Below, in pieces: positions 6,960-14,909 of a stretch of DNA of 21,652 nucleotides (its first letter is position 1; every line of letters begins with the position of its first letter). Under the pieces are notes generated by a model that did not search any database, had not been told where the DNA came from, and saw only the letters and a list, made by a program, of their open reading frames with translations. The translations under genes were made by a program, and so were the position numbers. Source of the DNA: Betaproteobacteria bacterium (GTDB lineage Bacteria; Pseudomonadota; Gammaproteobacteria; Burkholderiales; Thiobacillaceae); the NCBI GenBank assembly GCA_016873905.1, contig VGVU01000008.1, positions 1 to 21,652 of the forward strand, given 5' to 3'.

Positions 6960-8678
6960 ATGAAATCCAAATCCGTGTTCACCGGCCTGTTCATGCTGGC
7001 CGCCCTCCCCCTGGCGATCTCAACCGCCATGGCCGCAGCTCCTAACCACAACAAAGCCCCGGGCGATCAATACATGGCGGGGGCTGGTGCCGGCGCCGGC
7101 AAGATGGAGATGTACCAATCGACCGACCCGAACGCCCCGGCCATGACCAAGGCTGAATTTGATGCGGGCCGCCAGTTGTATTTCGATCGTTGTGCCGGCT
7201 GCCACGGTGTGCTGCGCAAGGGCGCCACCGGCAAGGCCCTGCTGCCTGGCCCGATGCAGAAACTGGGCACCGATTCCTTGAATGTACTCATCGGCTACGG
7301 TACCGCCGGTGGTATGCCGGGTTTTGAGACCTCCAAGGAAATGACCGCGGCCGAGGTCAATCTGATGTCCCGCTATATCCAGCATCCGGCCCCCACCCCG
7401 CCGGAATGGGGCCTCAAGGAAATGAAGGCCTCCTGGAAGTTGCTCGTCCCGGTTGACAAGCGTCCGACCAAGAAGATGAACAACATCAATCTGGACAACA
7501 TCTTCTCCGTCACCCTGCGTGACTCGGGAGAACTGGCGATTATTGATGGCGACAGCAAGAAGATCATTACCATTCTGAAGACCGGTTTTGCCGTACACAT
7601 CACCCGTTTCTCCAAATCGGGCCGCTACCTCTACACCACGGGTCGTGACGGTCTGATCAACCTGATCGACCTGTGGATGGAAACGCCGCAAACCGTCGCC
7701 ACCATTCGCACCGGTTCGGACGCCCGTTCGATCGACACCTCCAAGTACAAGGGCTTTGAGGACAAGATCGCCATCGCGGGTTCCTACTGGCCGCCGGCTT
7801 ATGTCTTCATGGACGGTTTCACGCTTGAGCCCAAGAAGGTTGTTTCCACTCGGGGTTATACCTATGACGAGCAGGAATACCATCCGGAACCGCGCGTCGC
7901 CTCCATCGTCTCCTCGCACATCAAGCCCGAGTTTGTGGTCAATGTGAAGGAGACCGGCAAGATTCTGTTGGTGGACTACTCCGACCTCAAGAACCTGAAG
8001 ACCACCGAGATCGAGGCTGAGCGCTTCCTGCACGACGGCGGTTGGGATGCCTCAAAGCGTTACTTCCTGGTGGCCGCCAACATGCGTAACACGGTTTCCG
8101 TGGTCGATACCAAGGACGGCAAGCTGGCCGCCAATGTCAAGGTCGGCATCAAGCCCCACCCGGGCCGCGGCGCCAACTGGAATGACACCAAGTACGGTCC
8201 GGTCTGGGCGACGGGACACTTGGGCGACGAGACCATCGCTGTCATTGGCACCGACCCTGCCAAGCATAAGCAACATGCCTGGAAGGTCGTCCGCAGCCTG
8301 AAGAACCACGGCAACGGCTCGTTGTTCATCAAGACCCATCCGAAGTCCAAGAACTTGTGGGTGGATGCAGCCCTCTCCCCGGATGCCGATGCGCGCCAGT
8401 CTGTTACGGTGTATGACCTGAAGAACCTCGACAAGCCTGCCCAGGTGATCAACCTCGCCAAGCTGGCCGGCATCACTGAAGGCCGCGTCACGCATCCGGA
8501 ATACAACAAGGCCGGTGATGAGGTTTGGTTCTCCGTTTGGGGCCCCATGAAGGGCACATCGGCCATCGTGGTCATGGATGACAAGACCCGCCAGGTCAAG
8601 ACCGTCATCAAGGACCCGCGTCTGGTGACCCCGACCGGCAAGTTCAACCTGTACAACACCGTGCAAGACGTGTATTAA
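6960..8678 (+). CDS. nirS: Cytochrome cd1 nitrite reductase NirS
   Basis: This 572-residue periplasmic enzyme reduces nitrite to NO, the defining step of denitrification. A Sec signal peptide (residues 1-26, ending AMA) is followed by a cytochrome c domain with the heme site CAGCH (78-82) and probable axial Met at 119. An eight-bladed d1-type propeller follows. The d1 ligand H213 and the catalytic pair H358 and H400 (in HDGGW and KPHPGRGANW) keep the same spacing as His182, His327 and His369 of the Pseudomonas enzyme. AAGGAG lies 8 nt before the ATG. The Gly/Ala-rich stretch GAGAGAGK near residues 41-48 is a flexible linker before the heme c domain. It is the first gene of the nir operon and is followed by a strong hairpin terminator, as expected for a protein needed in larger amounts than its maturation factors. 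Confidence 0.98.
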   Translation: MKSKSVFTGLFMLAALPLAISTAMAAAPNHNKAPGDQYMAGAGAGAGKMEMYQSTDPNAPAMTKAEFDAGRQLYFDRCAGCHGVLRKGATGKALLPGPMQKLGTDSLNVLIGYGTAGGMPGFETSKEMTAAEVNLMSRYIQHPAPTPPEWGLKEMKASWKLLVPVDKRPTKKMNNINLDNIFSVTLRDSGELAIIDGDSKKIITILKTGFAVHITRFSKSGRYLYTTGRDGLINLIDLWMETPQTVATIRTGSDARSIDTSKYKGFEDKIAIAGSYWPPAYVFMDGFTLEPKKVVSTRGYTYDEQEYHPEPRVASIVSSHIKPEFVVNVKETGKILLVDYSDLKNLKTTEIEAERFLHDGGWDASKRYFLVAANMRNTVSVVDTKDGKLAANVKVGIKPHPGRGANWNDTKYGPVWATGHLGDETIAVIGTDPAKHKQHAWKVVRSLKNHGNGSLFIKTHPKSKNLWVDAALSPDADARQSVTVYDLKNLDKPAQVINLAKLAGITEGRVTHPEYNKAGDEVWFSVWGPMKGTSAIVVMDDKTRQVKTVIKDPRLVTPTGKFNLYNTVQDVY

Positions 8679-8690
8679 TCTTCCTCTCTT

Positions 8691-8722
8691 CCCGCTCTCG
8701 TGTCTCAGAGAGCGGGTTTTTT
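8691..8722 (+). terminator. Rho-independent (attenuating) terminator after nirS
   Basis: A perfect 9-bp stem (CCCGCTCTC at 8691-8699, GAGAGCGGG at 8708-8716) with an 8-nt loop is followed directly by six T's (8717-8722). It lies 12 nt past the nirS stop and only 27 nt before the likely nirC ATG. Since no other promoter is evident for the downstream heme d1 genes, partial read-through or a promoter hidden in this short gap is required. Confidence 0.88.
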
Positions 8723-8750
8723 GCAGCATAGCGTGCTGTGCTGCAAAAAA
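8717..8750 (+). repeat. Perfect 12-bp inverted repeat overlapping the terminator T-tract and nirC start
   Basis: TTTTTTGCAGCA (8717-8728) is exactly complementary to TGCTGCAAAAAA (8739-8750), with a 10-nt loop. The left arm is the U-tract of the nirS terminator, and the right arm ends on the A of the probable nirC ATG at 8750. In a read-through transcript this would form a second hairpin abutting the first and cover the region where a nirC ribosome site should be. Confidence 0.85.
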
Positions 8751-9076
8751 TGCCCACGAGTCCAAAAACAATTATCTTCTCGGCCCTGCTTCTGATTGGG
8801 GTTCCTGCGCTGGCTGCCACCCCCGGCCCGGCCCGGGTCAAGGAACTCACCCATTTCGTGCGTCAGGAATGTGGCTTTTGTCACGGTCTGCATCTGACTG
8901 GCGGGCTGGGTTCCTCGCTCACCCCCGCCGCCCTGCGCGATAAACCCACCGAACCCCTGGTTGCTGCCACACTGTATGGCATCCCCGGCACCGCCATGCC
9001 CGGCTGGGCGCCGTTTCTTTCGGTAGAGGATGCAAACTGGATCGTGATGAATCTGAAAAAAGGCTTCCCGCAATGA
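8750..9076 (+). CDS. nirC: Cytochrome c55X-like protein NirC
   Basis: A small periplasmic monoheme cytochrome c of 108 residues from the ATG at 8750; an in-frame GTG at 8738 would add four. The signal peptide ends at PALA, about residue 22. The heme site is CGFCH and a probable axial Met lies in TAMPGWAPF. NirC family members sit next to nirS and nirF and are thought to donate electrons to NirS or to act in heme d1 maturation. No Shine-Dalgarno is visible; instead the upstream region is buried in an inverted repeat. The stop overlaps the nirF ATG by 4 nt (ATGA). The family call is firm from size and position; the exact start is uncertain. Confidence 0.88.
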   Translation: MPTSPKTIIFSALLLIGVPALAATPGPARVKELTHFVRQECGFCHGLHLTGGLGSSLTPAALRDKPTEPLVAATLYGIPGTAMPGWAPFLSVEDANWIVMNLKKGFPQ

Positions 9077-10278
9077 GCACATCGGCTAGAGCATTGGCCT
9101 CCTGCGCCCTGACAACCCTAAAGCGCGGGGCGGCGATGTGCTGCCTATGCGCCCTGCCGGCTTTGGCTGTAGATCTGATGCCTACCGGCGACCTCGGCCT
9201 GGTGGTCGAGCGCGCCAGCGGTTCACTGCTCCAGGTCAACACCAGCCGCCACGCCATCCTGCGCCGCATCGAAGGCCTGGGCGACCTGTCGCATGCCTCG
9301 CTGGTCTTTTCCCGTGACGAACGCTTTGCCTTTGTGTTTGGTCGTGATGGTGGATTGACCAAGGTCGACATGCTCACCGGTGCGATCATCAAGCGCGTCA
9401 TCCAGTCCGGAAACTCCATCGGCGGGGCCATATCACAAGACGGCCGGATCGTTGCCGCCGCCAACTACACCCCGGGCGGGGTCAAGTTTTTTGATGCCGA
9501 TAGCCTGGAGCTCCTGGCCGAGGTACCGACAGATTCCAAGGTTGTGGGATTGGAAGACAGCACCGATAACCGTTTTGCCTTTAGCCTCTGGGAAAATGCC
9601 CGTGGCGAGGGCGAGATCTGGGTGGCCGATCTATCCGAAAACCCGCGTGCGCCCCGCATCACCAAGTTTCCCAACATCGGCAAGCAACCCTACGACGCCC
9701 TTATCTCCCCGGATGGCCGCTGGTATGTGGCTGGTCTGTTTGGCGAAAAAGGCGTGGCCGTGCTGGACATGTGGCATCCGGAGCGCGGGGTGAAGCGCGC
9801 TCTGCCCGATTACGGGAAGACCGACCCCAAGTTGCCGGTGTACAAGATGCCGCATCTGGAGACCTGGGCCATGGTGGGCAACCTGGCCTTCATCCCTGGC
9901 GTGGGCCGGCATGAGGTGGTCATCGTCGATGTATCAACCTGGCAGCAGGTCGGCACCATTCCCGTCGCGGGCCAACCCGTCTTCGTCATCGCCCGCCCGG
10001 ATGGCCGCCACCTGTGGGTCAACTTTGCCTTCCCCCACTACGACACCGTGCAGGTCATTGATGTCGAGGCACGCCAGATCATAAAGACCCTGCAACCCGG
10101 CAAGGCGGTATTGCACATGGAATTCACGCCGCGCGGCGAGCAGGTGTGGCTGTCGGTGCGTGACAGCAACCGTGTCGAGATCTACGACACCCGCACCCAG
10201 ACAAAACGCACCGAGTTGCCGGCTCAAGCACCCAGCGGCATCTTCTTCACCCCGCGTGCGCATCGCTTTGGTCTATGA
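9073..10278 (+). CDS. nirF: Heme d1 biosynthesis protein NirF
   Basis: A 401-residue protein with a beta-propeller fold related to the d1 domain of NirS but without a c-type heme motif. It acts late in heme d1 formation in the periplasm. The N-terminus has a basic stretch, a short hydrophobic segment and an ALA|VDL-like cleavage site near residue 32, consistent with export. The Cys residues at 24, 25 (CC) and 27 do not form a convincing lipobox. Recognisable NirF blocks are HASLVFSRDERFAFVFGRDG, AANYTPGGVKFFDAD and PHLETWAMVGNLAFIPG. It starts in a 4-nt overlap with nirC and ends in a 4-nt overlap with nirDL, so translation is coupled through the operon. Confidence 0.95.
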   Translation: MSTSARALASCALTTLKRGAAMCCLCALPALAVDLMPTGDLGLVVERASGSLLQVNTSRHAILRRIEGLGDLSHASLVFSRDERFAFVFGRDGGLTKVDMLTGAIIKRVIQSGNSIGGAISQDGRIVAAANYTPGGVKFFDADSLELLAEVPTDSKVVGLEDSTDNRFAFSLWENARGEGEIWVADLSENPRAPRITKFPNIGKQPYDALISPDGRWYVAGLFGEKGVAVLDMWHPERGVKRALPDYGKTDPKLPVYKMPHLETWAMVGNLAFIPGVGRHEVVIVDVSTWQQVGTIPVAGQPVFVIARPDGRHLWVNFAFPHYDTVQVIDVEARQIIKTLQPGKAVLHMEFTPRGEQVWLSVRDSNRVEIYDTRTQTKRTELPAQAPSGIFFTPRAHRFGL

Positions 10279-11309
10279 GACCGGCCATGACCCCTACGCC
10301 ACTCAACGACCTTGAATTCGCCCTGCTCAACAACTGGCAGCGCGCTTTTCCGCTCACGACTCGCCCCTATCAAGCGATCGCCGACGCGCTGGGCAGTACG
10401 GAGGTCGAGGTCATGGCGGCGTACCAACGCCTGCTGGCCAGCGGCCATATTTCCCGCATCGGTGCGGTATTTCGCCCCCATGTACTGGGCTGGAGCACGC
10501 TGGCCGCCGTGAGCGTGCCGGCCGAGCGCGTCGAATGGGCTGCCGCCCGCATCAACACCCACCCCGAGATCAACCACAATTACGAACGCGAACATCACTG
10601 GAACCTGTGGTTTGTGGTTGCCGCCACGAACCCCTCGGAGGTGGCGCGGGTACTCGCCGAGATTGGCCGCGAGGTCGGCAGCACCGTGCTCGACCTGCCG
10701 ATGGTCGAGGACTATCACATTGACCTCGGCTTTGACCTCAACGGTCATCGCGAAAACAATCCCCATCGCGCCAACCACAGCCCAAGCACACAATCCGTTG
10801 CCCTGGACGCCTGCGACCGCTCGATCTGCACCGCGCTGGAGCCGGGTCTATCCGTGACACCCCACCCTTACGCGGCGATGGCAGCCTTGTGCCAGGAGAC
10901 CGAGGCCGACATTCTCGAACGCATCGCCCATTTGCAGGACAGCGGTGTGATCCGCCGCTTTGGTGTCGTCGTCCGCCATCGCGAACTGGGCTACACCGCC
11001 AACGCCATGGTGGTGTGGAACATCCCCGATGCGTATGTCACTCAGGCAGGCCATGCGCTTGGGGCGGATGCGGCCGTGACCCTCTGTTACCAACGCCCGC
11101 GCCGCCTGCCAGATTGGCCGTACAACCTGTTTTCCATGGTACACGGCCGCGATCGCCAGGCTGTGCTGGCCGAGGTTGCCCGCCTGCGCACGCTGCTGGG
11201 GCTGGATGAACTTGATTGCGTTCCCCTGTTCTCACACCGCCGCTTCAAGCAATGCGGTGCCCGTTACGGGGCACGCCATTCCGCCGGCGCGATCCAGATA
11301 GCCGCCTGA
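10275..11309 (+). CDS. nirD: Siroheme decarboxylase subunit NirDL (NirD-NirL fusion)
   Basis: A cytoplasmic protein of 344 residues made of two Lrp/AsnC-like halves. Residues about 10-155 are NirD-like (ISRIGAVFRP, THPEINHNYEREHHWNLWFVV). Residues about 175-335 are NirL-like (IRRFGVVVRHRELGYTAN, CYQRPRRLPDWPYNLFSMVHG). Separate nirD and nirL occur in Pseudomonas aeruginosa; a fused form is known from other denitrifiers such as P. stutzeri. With NirG and NirH it removes two acetate carboxyls from siroheme to give 12,18-didecarboxysiroheme. The linker (about 156-175) is His/Asn-rich and hydrophilic. The ATG at 10275 overlaps the nirF stop; a second ATG four codons later is possible. Confidence 0.94.
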   Translation: MRPAMTPTPLNDLEFALLNNWQRAFPLTTRPYQAIADALGSTEVEVMAAYQRLLASGHISRIGAVFRPHVLGWSTLAAVSVPAERVEWAAARINTHPEINHNYEREHHWNLWFVVAATNPSEVARVLAEIGREVGSTVLDLPMVEDYHIDLGFDLNGHRENNPHRANHSPSTQSVALDACDRSICTALEPGLSVTPHPYAAMAALCQETEADILERIAHLQDSGVIRRFGVVVRHRELGYTANAMVVWNIPDAYVTQAGHALGADAAVTLCYQRPRRLPDWPYNLFSMVHGRDRQAVLAEVARLRTLLGLDELDCVPLFSHRRFKQCGARYGARHSAGAIQIAA

Positions 11310-11314
11310 ACACC

Positions 11315-11761
11315 GTGCTGCAGGAGATTGATCGGCGCATCATCAATCAACTACAGAGCGGCTTCCCGCTCTGTGAGCGCCCTTATGAAAGCGCTGCCAA
11401 GGCGCTCAATCTCGACGAGTCTGATCTGATTAACCGGATTGGCCTGCTGCTGGAAAATGGCACCCTTACCCGCTTCGGCCCGCTCTACAACGCCGATCGC
11501 ATGGGCGGCGCCAATGTGCTGGCCGCCATGACCGTGCCCCTGGAACGCTTCGACGCAGTGGCTGAACAGGTCAACGCCCACCCCGAGATCGCCCACAACT
11601 ATGCCCGCGATCACGCACTCAATATGTGGTTCGTGGCGGCTGCGCCCACGCCCGAGGCGGTCGAACACACCTTTTGCCGCATCGAGGCAGAAACCGGGTT
11701 GACCGTGCACCGTTTTCCCAAAGAGCGCGAATTTTTCGTCGAGCTCAAGCTCACGGCCTGA
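11315..11761 (+). CDS. nirG: Siroheme decarboxylase subunit NirG
   Basis: A 148-residue Lrp/AsnC-like protein paralogous to the first half of NirDL; it shares AHNYARDHALNMWFVAA and LTRFGPLYNADRMGG. The frame is open back to an ATG at 11216, but that start would overlap nirDL by 94 nt and add an unconserved tail. GTG at 11315, 5 nt after the nirDL stop, gives the usual NirG length and the family-like start LQEIDRRIINQLQSGFPL. No clear Shine-Dalgarno precedes it, so coupling to nirDL termination is likely. It forms part of the NirDLGH siroheme decarboxylase in heme d1 synthesis. Confidence 0.92.
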   Translation: MLQEIDRRIINQLQSGFPLCERPYESAAKALNLDESDLINRIGLLLENGTLTRFGPLYNADRMGGANVLAAMTVPLERFDAVAEQVNAHPEIAHNYARDHALNMWFVAAAPTPEAVEHTFCRIEAETGLTVHRFPKEREFFVELKLTA

Positions 11762-11764
11762 AGC

Positions 11765-12238
11765 ATGGATGCGCTCGACCCGCTCCTCATCAAGGCCACG
11801 CAGGCCGGACTGCCGCTAACCCCCACACCGTACGCCACCCTCGCTGAGCAGATCGGCTGTACCGAGGCCGAGGTCATGGCCCGCCTCACGGCGATGCTGG
11901 ACGCCGGCATCATCCGCCGCATCGGGGTGGTGCCCAACCACTATCGTCTGGGCTACACCGCCAACGGCATGACAGTGTGGGATGTGGCCGACGACCGGGT
12001 GGACGAACTGGGAAACGCCGTCGGCCAGTTGCCCTTCGTATCGCATTGCTACCGCCGTCCGCGTGCCCTTCCCGACTGGCCCTACAACTTGTTCGCCATG
12101 GTGCATGGTCACACCCGCGCCGAGGCACTGGCGCAAGCGGACATCATCGCCAATCTGCTTGGCCAGGCCTGCCGCGCCCGCGACATCCTCTACAGCACCC
12201 GCATTCTCAAGAAAACCGGGCTGCGGCTGGTAGACTAG
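11765..12238 (+). CDS. nirH: Siroheme decarboxylase subunit NirH
   Basis: A 157-residue Lrp/AsnC-like protein paralogous to the second half of NirDL. The shared blocks are IRRIGVVPNHYRLGYTANGM and CYRRPRALPDWPYNLFAMVHG. Its ATG lies 3 nt past the nirG stop. The pair NirG-NirH repeats the domain order of the NirD-NirL fusion, so the four units probably assemble as two related heterodimer halves. Function is as for NirDL. It ends 25 nt before nirJ, the longest gap within the d1 gene run. Confidence 0.93.
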   Translation: MDALDPLLIKATQAGLPLTPTPYATLAEQIGCTEAEVMARLTAMLDAGIIRRIGVVPNHYRLGYTANGMTVWDVADDRVDELGNAVGQLPFVSHCYRRPRALPDWPYNLFAMVHGHTRAEALAQADIIANLLGQACRARDILYSTRILKKTGLRLVD

Positions 12239-12263
12239 CGCCCCCACGACTGACACGCCTCCC

Positions 12264-13409
12264 ATGTTTCGACTGACCCAACTTCTGCAAGAACTGGTCA
12301 CGCCCAGCGAGGTACGACCGCACCGTGATCTGCCCGGGCCGGTGGTGATCTGGAACCTGATCCGGCGCTGCAACCTGACCTGCAAGCATTGCTATTCGAT
12401 CTCGGCCGACAAGGATTTTTCCGGTGAATTAAGCACGGCTGAGGCCTGCACCGTTCTGGAAGACCTGCAAGCCTTCAAGGTGCCCGTCCTCATCCTCTCC
12501 GGTGGCGAGCCGCTGTTGCGCCCGGATATTTTTGAACTCTCTGCCCGCGCCAAGGCCATGGGTTTTTATGTCGGTCTGTCCACCAACGGCACCCTGATCG
12601 ACGCCGCGCTGGCCGACAAGATTGCCAGCATTGGCTATGACTATGTCGGCATCAGCCTCGATGGTCTGGCCGAGACCCACGATCGTTTCCGCCGCAAGGC
12701 CGGTGCCTTTGTCGCCAGTCTCGAGGCCCTGCGCCTGTGCCGCGACCGCGGCATGAAGGTGGGCATGCGCTTCACCCTCACCCAGGAAAACGCCCACGAT
12801 CTGCCGGGACTACTTGACCTGATGGCCATCGAGGGCATCGACAAGTTTTACCTCTCGCACCTCAACTACGCCGGGCGCGGCAACAAGAACCGTAAAACCG
12901 ATGCCCATTTCCAGACCACGCGGCAGGCGATGGACTTGTTGATTGAACGCTGCTGGGCGGGTATTCAAGCCGGGCAGGCGGCCGAATTCGTGACCGGCAA
13001 CAACGATGCCGATGGCGTGTATCTACTGCGCTGGGTCGAGCAGAATCATCCGGAAAAGGCCGAACACATCCGCCAGAAACTGATGCAATGGGGCGGTAAC
13101 GCCTCCGGGGTCAACATCGCCAACATTGACAACCTGGGTGTCGTGCATCCGGACACGATGTGGTGGAACTATCCGCTGGGCAATGTGCGCGAGCGGCCTT
13201 TCTCGCACATCTGGCAAGACACGAGCGACCCAGTCATGGCCGGCCTCAAGCAACGCCCGCGCCGGGTTGAGGGCCGCTGCGCCACCTGCACCCACTTCGC
13301 GATTTGCGGGGGCAATACCCGGGTACGCGCCTGGCAAACCAGCGGCAATCTGTGGGCCGAAGATCCCGGCTGTTATCTCGACGATTCTGAAATTGGACGC
13401 TTACCATGA
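12264..13409 (+). CDS. nirJ: Heme d1 biosynthesis radical SAM protein NirJ
   Basis: A 381-residue radical SAM enzyme that in heme d1 synthesis replaces two propionate side chains of didecarboxysiroheme to leave the oxo groups. The SAM-cluster motif CNLTCKHC gives C36, C40 and C43; GGEPLLRPD follows near residue 80. A C-terminal SPASM-like cluster is formed by C339, C342, C348 and C370 (RCATCTHFAICGG, DPGCYL). The N-terminus FRLTQLLQELV is typical of NirJ. No good Shine-Dalgarno is visible before the ATG. The stop overlaps the nirN ATG by 4 nt. Confidence 0.96.
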   Translation: MFRLTQLLQELVTPSEVRPHRDLPGPVVIWNLIRRCNLTCKHCYSISADKDFSGELSTAEACTVLEDLQAFKVPVLILSGGEPLLRPDIFELSARAKAMGFYVGLSTNGTLIDAALADKIASIGYDYVGISLDGLAETHDRFRRKAGAFVASLEALRLCRDRGMKVGMRFTLTQENAHDLPGLLDLMAIEGIDKFYLSHLNYAGRGNKNRKTDAHFQTTRQAMDLLIERCWAGIQAGQAAEFVTGNNDADGVYLLRWVEQNHPEKAEHIRQKLMQWGGNASGVNIANIDNLGVVHPDTMWWNYPLGNVRERPFSHIWQDTSDPVMAGLKQRPRRVEGRCATCTHFAICGGNTRVRAWQTSGNLWAEDPGCYLDDSEIGRLP

Positions 13410-14884
13410 ACCGCACGCTCATCCTTCTCGCCCTCCTTGCCTCCCCCGTCTTTGCGGCGGCCCCTGACGGCGCCGATTTGTACAACAAATACTGCCAGTC
13501 CTGTCACGGTGCCGATCGCCTGGGCGGCATGGGCCCGGCCCTCCTGCCGGAATCGCTGGTGCGCCTGAAAAGACCGGCCGCGGTGAAGGCCATTACCGAG
13601 GGTCTGCCGGCGACGCAAATGCCCGGCTATGCCGAGGTCATGAACAAGGACGAAATCGCCGCGTTGGCGGCCTGGATCTACACCCCACCCACCACGCCGC
13701 CGAAGTGGGAGATGGCCGATATGAAGGCCTCGCAGATCATCCATAAAGAGGCCCAGAATCTGCCGGCAAAACCCGTGTTCAAGGCCGATCCGACCAACAT
13801 TACGCTGGTGGTGGAACATGGCGATCACTCGATGACCGTGCTCGACGGCGATGTCATGGAGCCGATCCATCGCTTCCAGACCCGTTACGCCCTGCACGGT
13901 GGGCCAAAATTCACTCAGGACGGCCGCTTTGTGTTCTGGGCCACGCGTGATGGCTGGATCACCAAGTTCGACCTGTGGAACCTGAAGGTCGTGGCCGAGA
14001 TCCGGGCCGGGCTCAACACCCGTAATGTCGCCGTCTCCAGCGACGGCAAGCAGGTGCTGGTGGCCAATTACCTGCCGCACAACCTGGTGCGCCTCTCCAC
14101 CGACGACCTGTCTCCGCAACAAATCATTCCGGTGCTTGGGCACAACGGCAAAACCTCGCGCGTCTCCTCGGTCTATGATGCCCGTCCGCGCCAGAGTTTT
14201 GTGGCCGCGTTGAAAGACATCCCGGAGGTCTGGGAGATTCCCTATGCGGGTCCTAACGCCTTCCAGCCGCGCAAGGTCGTGCTCAAGGATTACCTCGACG
14301 ATTTCTATTTCGACCAGACCTATCGTTACCTGCTGGGGGCCTCGCGCAGCAGTCCCAAAGGTCAGGTGGTTGATCTCGACACCGGCACCAAGACCGCTGA
14401 ACTGGATCTGCCCGGCATGCCGCATGTGGGTTCTGGCATCACCTTCGATTACCAGGGCCGCCGGGTGATGGCTTCGCCCAATCTCCAGGATGGCGAGGTC
14501 ACCGTCATTGGGCTTGATGATTTCAAGACCATCAAACACATCAAAACGCTAGGCCCGGGCTTCTTCCTGCGCAGCCACGAGAACACGCCCTATGCCTGGG
14601 CCGATGTCTTCTCCGGCCCGGAAAAGGACGCCATGCATGTCATCGACAAGCGCACCCTGGAGATCGTCTCCACCCTGCGCCCGGTGCCCGGAAAGACCTC
14701 GACCCATGTCGAGTACGACCGCTATGGCAAATACGCTTTGGTCTCGATCTGGGAACACGACGGTGCGTTGATCGTCTATGACGCGCAATCGCTAAAGGAG
14801 ATCAAGCGTCTGCCGATGAAGCGCCCGGTCGGCAAATACAATGTGTGGAACAAAACCCGCCTATCGGAGGGAACCAGCCACTAA
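13406..14884 (+). CDS. nirN: Dihydro-heme d1 dehydrogenase NirN
   Basis: A 492-residue periplasmic cytochrome related to NirS. The signal peptide spans residues 1-18 (ending FAA), then a heme c domain with CQSCH (30-34) and probable axial Met 72 (TQMPGY), then a d1-type propeller. NirN oxidises dihydro-heme d1 to heme d1 and hands it to NirS. It lacks the paired HDGGW and KPHPGRG motifs that mark the NirS catalytic histidines, which separates it from a second nitrite reductase. It is the last gene of the nir run. Only 25 nt separate it from the convergent nnrS. Confidence 0.95.
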   Translation: MNRTLILLALLASPVFAAAPDGADLYNKYCQSCHGADRLGGMGPALLPESLVRLKRPAAVKAITEGLPATQMPGYAEVMNKDEIAALAAWIYTPPTTPPKWEMADMKASQIIHKEAQNLPAKPVFKADPTNITLVVEHGDHSMTVLDGDVMEPIHRFQTRYALHGGPKFTQDGRFVFWATRDGWITKFDLWNLKVVAEIRAGLNTRNVAVSSDGKQVLVANYLPHNLVRLSTDDLSPQQIIPVLGHNGKTSRVSSVYDARPRQSFVAALKDIPEVWEIPYAGPNAFQPRKVVLKDYLDDFYFDQTYRYLLGASRSSPKGQVVDLDTGTKTAELDLPGMPHVGSGITFDYQGRRVMASPNLQDGEVTVIGLDDFKTIKHIKTLGPGFFLRSHENTPYAWADVFSGPEKDAMHVIDKRTLEIVSTLRPVPGKTSTHVEYDRYGKYALVSIWEHDGALIVYDAQSLKEIKRLPMKRPVGKYNVWNKTRLSEGTSH

Positions 14885-14885
14885 A

Positions 14886-14903
14886 GCCAGGACAAACCCT
14901 GGC
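14886..14903. terminator. Weak symmetric hairpin between convergent nirN and nnrS
   Basis: GCCAGG (14886-14891) and CCTGGC (14898-14903) form a 6-bp stem with a 6-nt loop, starting 2 nt after the nirN stop and ending 6 nt before the nnrS stop. No T-tract follows on either strand, so a terminator role is only suggested by its position. Confidence 0.25.
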
Positions 14904-14909
14904 CTGGAT

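Noticed and set aside
7020..8033. 337-codon open frame antisense to nirS
   Set aside because: It lies wholly opposite strongly conserved NirS coding sequence, has no recognisable domain and is explained by GC-rich codon bias.
11216..11314. nirG started at ATG 11216
   Set aside because: It would overlap nirDL by 94 nt and add a basic tail not seen in NirG; GTG 11315 fits the family length.
13406..14884. A second nirS
   Set aside because: The protein has a c-type heme and a d1 propeller but lacks the two catalytic His motifs of NirS; size and operon position fit NirN.
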